A DNA stretch of 64,000 nt from the NCBI RefSeq assembly GCF_003589745.1, contig NZ_CP032364.1, positions 372,001 through 436,000 on the forward strand. Reading direction: 5' to 3'. Each line of letters begins with the position of its first letter. Within the stretch, counting starts at the first letter, position 1. Shown here in pieces: positions 63,096 to 64,000 of this stretch. The notes beneath the pieces were generated by a model. The model was not told where the DNA came from, ran no database searches, and was given only the letters and a program-made list of their open reading frames with translations. This DNA is from Lachnoanaerobaculum umeaense (GTDB taxonomy: Bacteria > Bacillota > Clostridia > Lachnospirales > Lachnospiraceae). The position numbers and the translations under genes are program-made.

Positions 63096-63787
63096 TGTAT
63101 TACATCAATGACAAAAGACTAAATCCAAATCCTATAACCAAGTTTTTTGTTGTAGTGTTACTTGGGTTTACTGTAGTACATTCTATAAATCAATATTTGG
63201 AAATAGCTGCTGTATTAGTGATATCTATTATGTACCTTATTAATGGATTTAGAAGAGAGGCAATAAAAAATATACTGGTATTTGGCGTATTGTTCTTTGT
63301 ACCGAGTTTTAGTGCTTTGGCAAAGCTTCCCATATTTATACTGATGATGCTTTCATTATTTGCCCTATGTCGTATGTTTTATCTTCCATTTGCAGCAGGT
63401 GAATTTATGATTAAGACTTCTGATGTCGGAAGTATTATCTCATCAATGGATGCTTTAAAAATACCAAAGGAAGTTTCTGTACCTATAGCCGTAATGTTCA
63501 GGTTCTTCCCTTCATTTGCCGAGGAGAAAAATAACATTATGATGGCAATGAGAATAAGGGGAGTAGAAACAAAAAATCCTGTTAAATATCTTGAATATAT
63601 TGCTGTACCCCTGCTTATTATTTCATCAAATATTGCAGATGATATTGCAAAGGCTGCGGAAACAAAATGCATTGCCAATCCTGTAAAGAAAACAAGGTAC
63701 ATAAAAGTAAAAATTCATTTGATCGATTTTATTTATGCTTTAACAATGACAATTATAGTGGTAGGAGGTCTTATATGCTTACATTAG
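63092..63787 (+). CDS. ECF transporter T-component
   Basis: A 231-residue CbiQ/EcfT-family membrane protein. The coupling region with two short motifs is visible (MMAMRIRGVETKNPVKYLEY and AAETKCIANPVKKTRYI). It joins the S-component to the ATPase. It overlaps the S gene by 4 bp and the ATPase gene by 13 bp, so the module is translated as a unit. Confidence 0.88.
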   Translation: MMYYINDKRLNPNPITKFFVVVLLGFTVVHSINQYLEIAAVLVISIMYLINGFRREAIKNILVFGVLFFVPSFSALAKLPIFILMMLSLFALCRMFYLPFAAGEFMIKTSDVGSIISSMDALKIPKEVSVPIAVMFRFFPSFAEEKNNIMMAMRIRGVETKNPVKYLEYIAVPLLIISSNIADDIAKAAETKCIANPVKKTRYIKVKIHLIDFIYALTMTIIVVGGLICLH

Positions 63788-64000
63788 AGAATCTGTCACT
63801 GTTTTACGAACAGGATAAAAAAGTACTTGATGATATCAACTTAATCGTAGCGGACGGTGAATGTGTACTTCTTACGGGAGAGAGCGGAAGCGGAAAATCT
63901 TCTATTATAAATTCTATAAACGGTCTGGCTTTTGAATATGAAAATGCCAAATTTAGCGGCAGCGTAAAGGTTAACAATAAAGATTTAAAGGGAATGGAGC
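63775..64000 (+). CDS. ECF transporter ATP-binding protein (partial)
   Basis: The N-terminal 75 residues are in the window: LTLENLSLFYEQDKKVLDDI, then Walker A GESGSGKSS. The frame is open to base 64000. It is the ATPase of the ECF module. GAGGT lies 8 bp before the ATG. ECF modules usually have two ATPase domains, so expect either a fused double-ABC protein or a second gene beyond the edge. Confidence 0.88.
   Translation, partial: MLTLENLSLFYEQDKKVLDDINLIVADGECVLLTGESGSGKSSIINSINGLAFEYENAKFSGSVKVNNKDLKGME

Noticed and set aside
1..64000. CRISPR arrays, tRNA or rRNA genes, intact insertion sequences or prophage
   Set aside because: No direct-repeat/spacer pattern, no tRNA-like cloverleaf with CCA end and no intact transposase or phage structural gene was seen by reading; a tRNAscan or CRISPR search was not run.

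Overview
The window is low-GC, gene-dense DNA from an anaerobic member of the Firmicutes. The gene content (CtpA, HprK, RapZ, WhiA and a Crh-like HPr in one operon, a CIRCE operator, a preQ1-I riboswitch ahead of queT, an L-fucose pathway, ECF transporters) and the protein style fit Clostridia, most likely a host-associated Lachnospiraceae such as Lachnoanaerobaculum or a relative. The genus is an inference. I saw no rRNA, tRNA, CRISPR array or intact prophage.

Layout. Bases 1-1503 hold the end of a glutamine synthetase gene, an ANTAR regulator and dapF. A PucR/CdaR-type regulator follows, then a long operon (about 3.0-11.7 kb): ctpA, a SWIM-SNF2 helicase, hprK, murB, rapZ, whiA and an HPr paralogue with Glu instead of His at position 15. 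From 11.9 to 14.1 kb is a polar amino acid ABC importer, followed by aquaporin, clpX, an lspA-like gene, a CBS-domain membrane protein, a HAD phosphatase, an orphan gene and a Nudix hydrolase. A trans-sulfuration pair (19.9-22.3 kb) precedes lon, which sits behind a CIRCE element and a promoter-terminator unit. Next are an iron alcohol dehydrogenase and queT with its riboswitch.

The 26.6-31.2 kb stretch is the most unusual. It has a roughly 230-nt structured RNA candidate with mutually exclusive terminator and antiterminator stems, a secreted GH18 protein, and a secreted cell-wall-binding protein whose C-terminal domain matches the streptococcal IgG protease IdeS (peptidase family C66) with every catalytic residue in place. 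At 31.2-41.5 kb a DeoR regulator is divergent from a complete L-fucose operon: kinase, FucI, FucA, a three-part ABC importer, mutarotase and lactaldehyde reductase.

From 41.6 to 51 kb are small accessory genes: a zinc-ribbon protein behind a 33-bp perfect dyad, a hendecad coiled-coil protein, a compact sulfonate-type ABC importer with an unknown co-transcribed gene, an AI-2E family exporter, a catalytically dead HtrA homologue, YhaM and RlmD. On the minus strand (51-54 kb) an XRE regulator and a RelA/SpoT-like hydrolase with an eroded synthetase form a pair.

The 54-57.7 kb stretch is accessory DNA. It holds a phosphoesterase, a frameshifted gene, an internally deleted transposase and an AlbA_2-domain regulator behind five helically phased 7-bp repeats. 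The window ends in a TetR-controlled cassette of two ABC half-transporters plus an ECF importer with tandem duplicated S-components, cut at base 64000.
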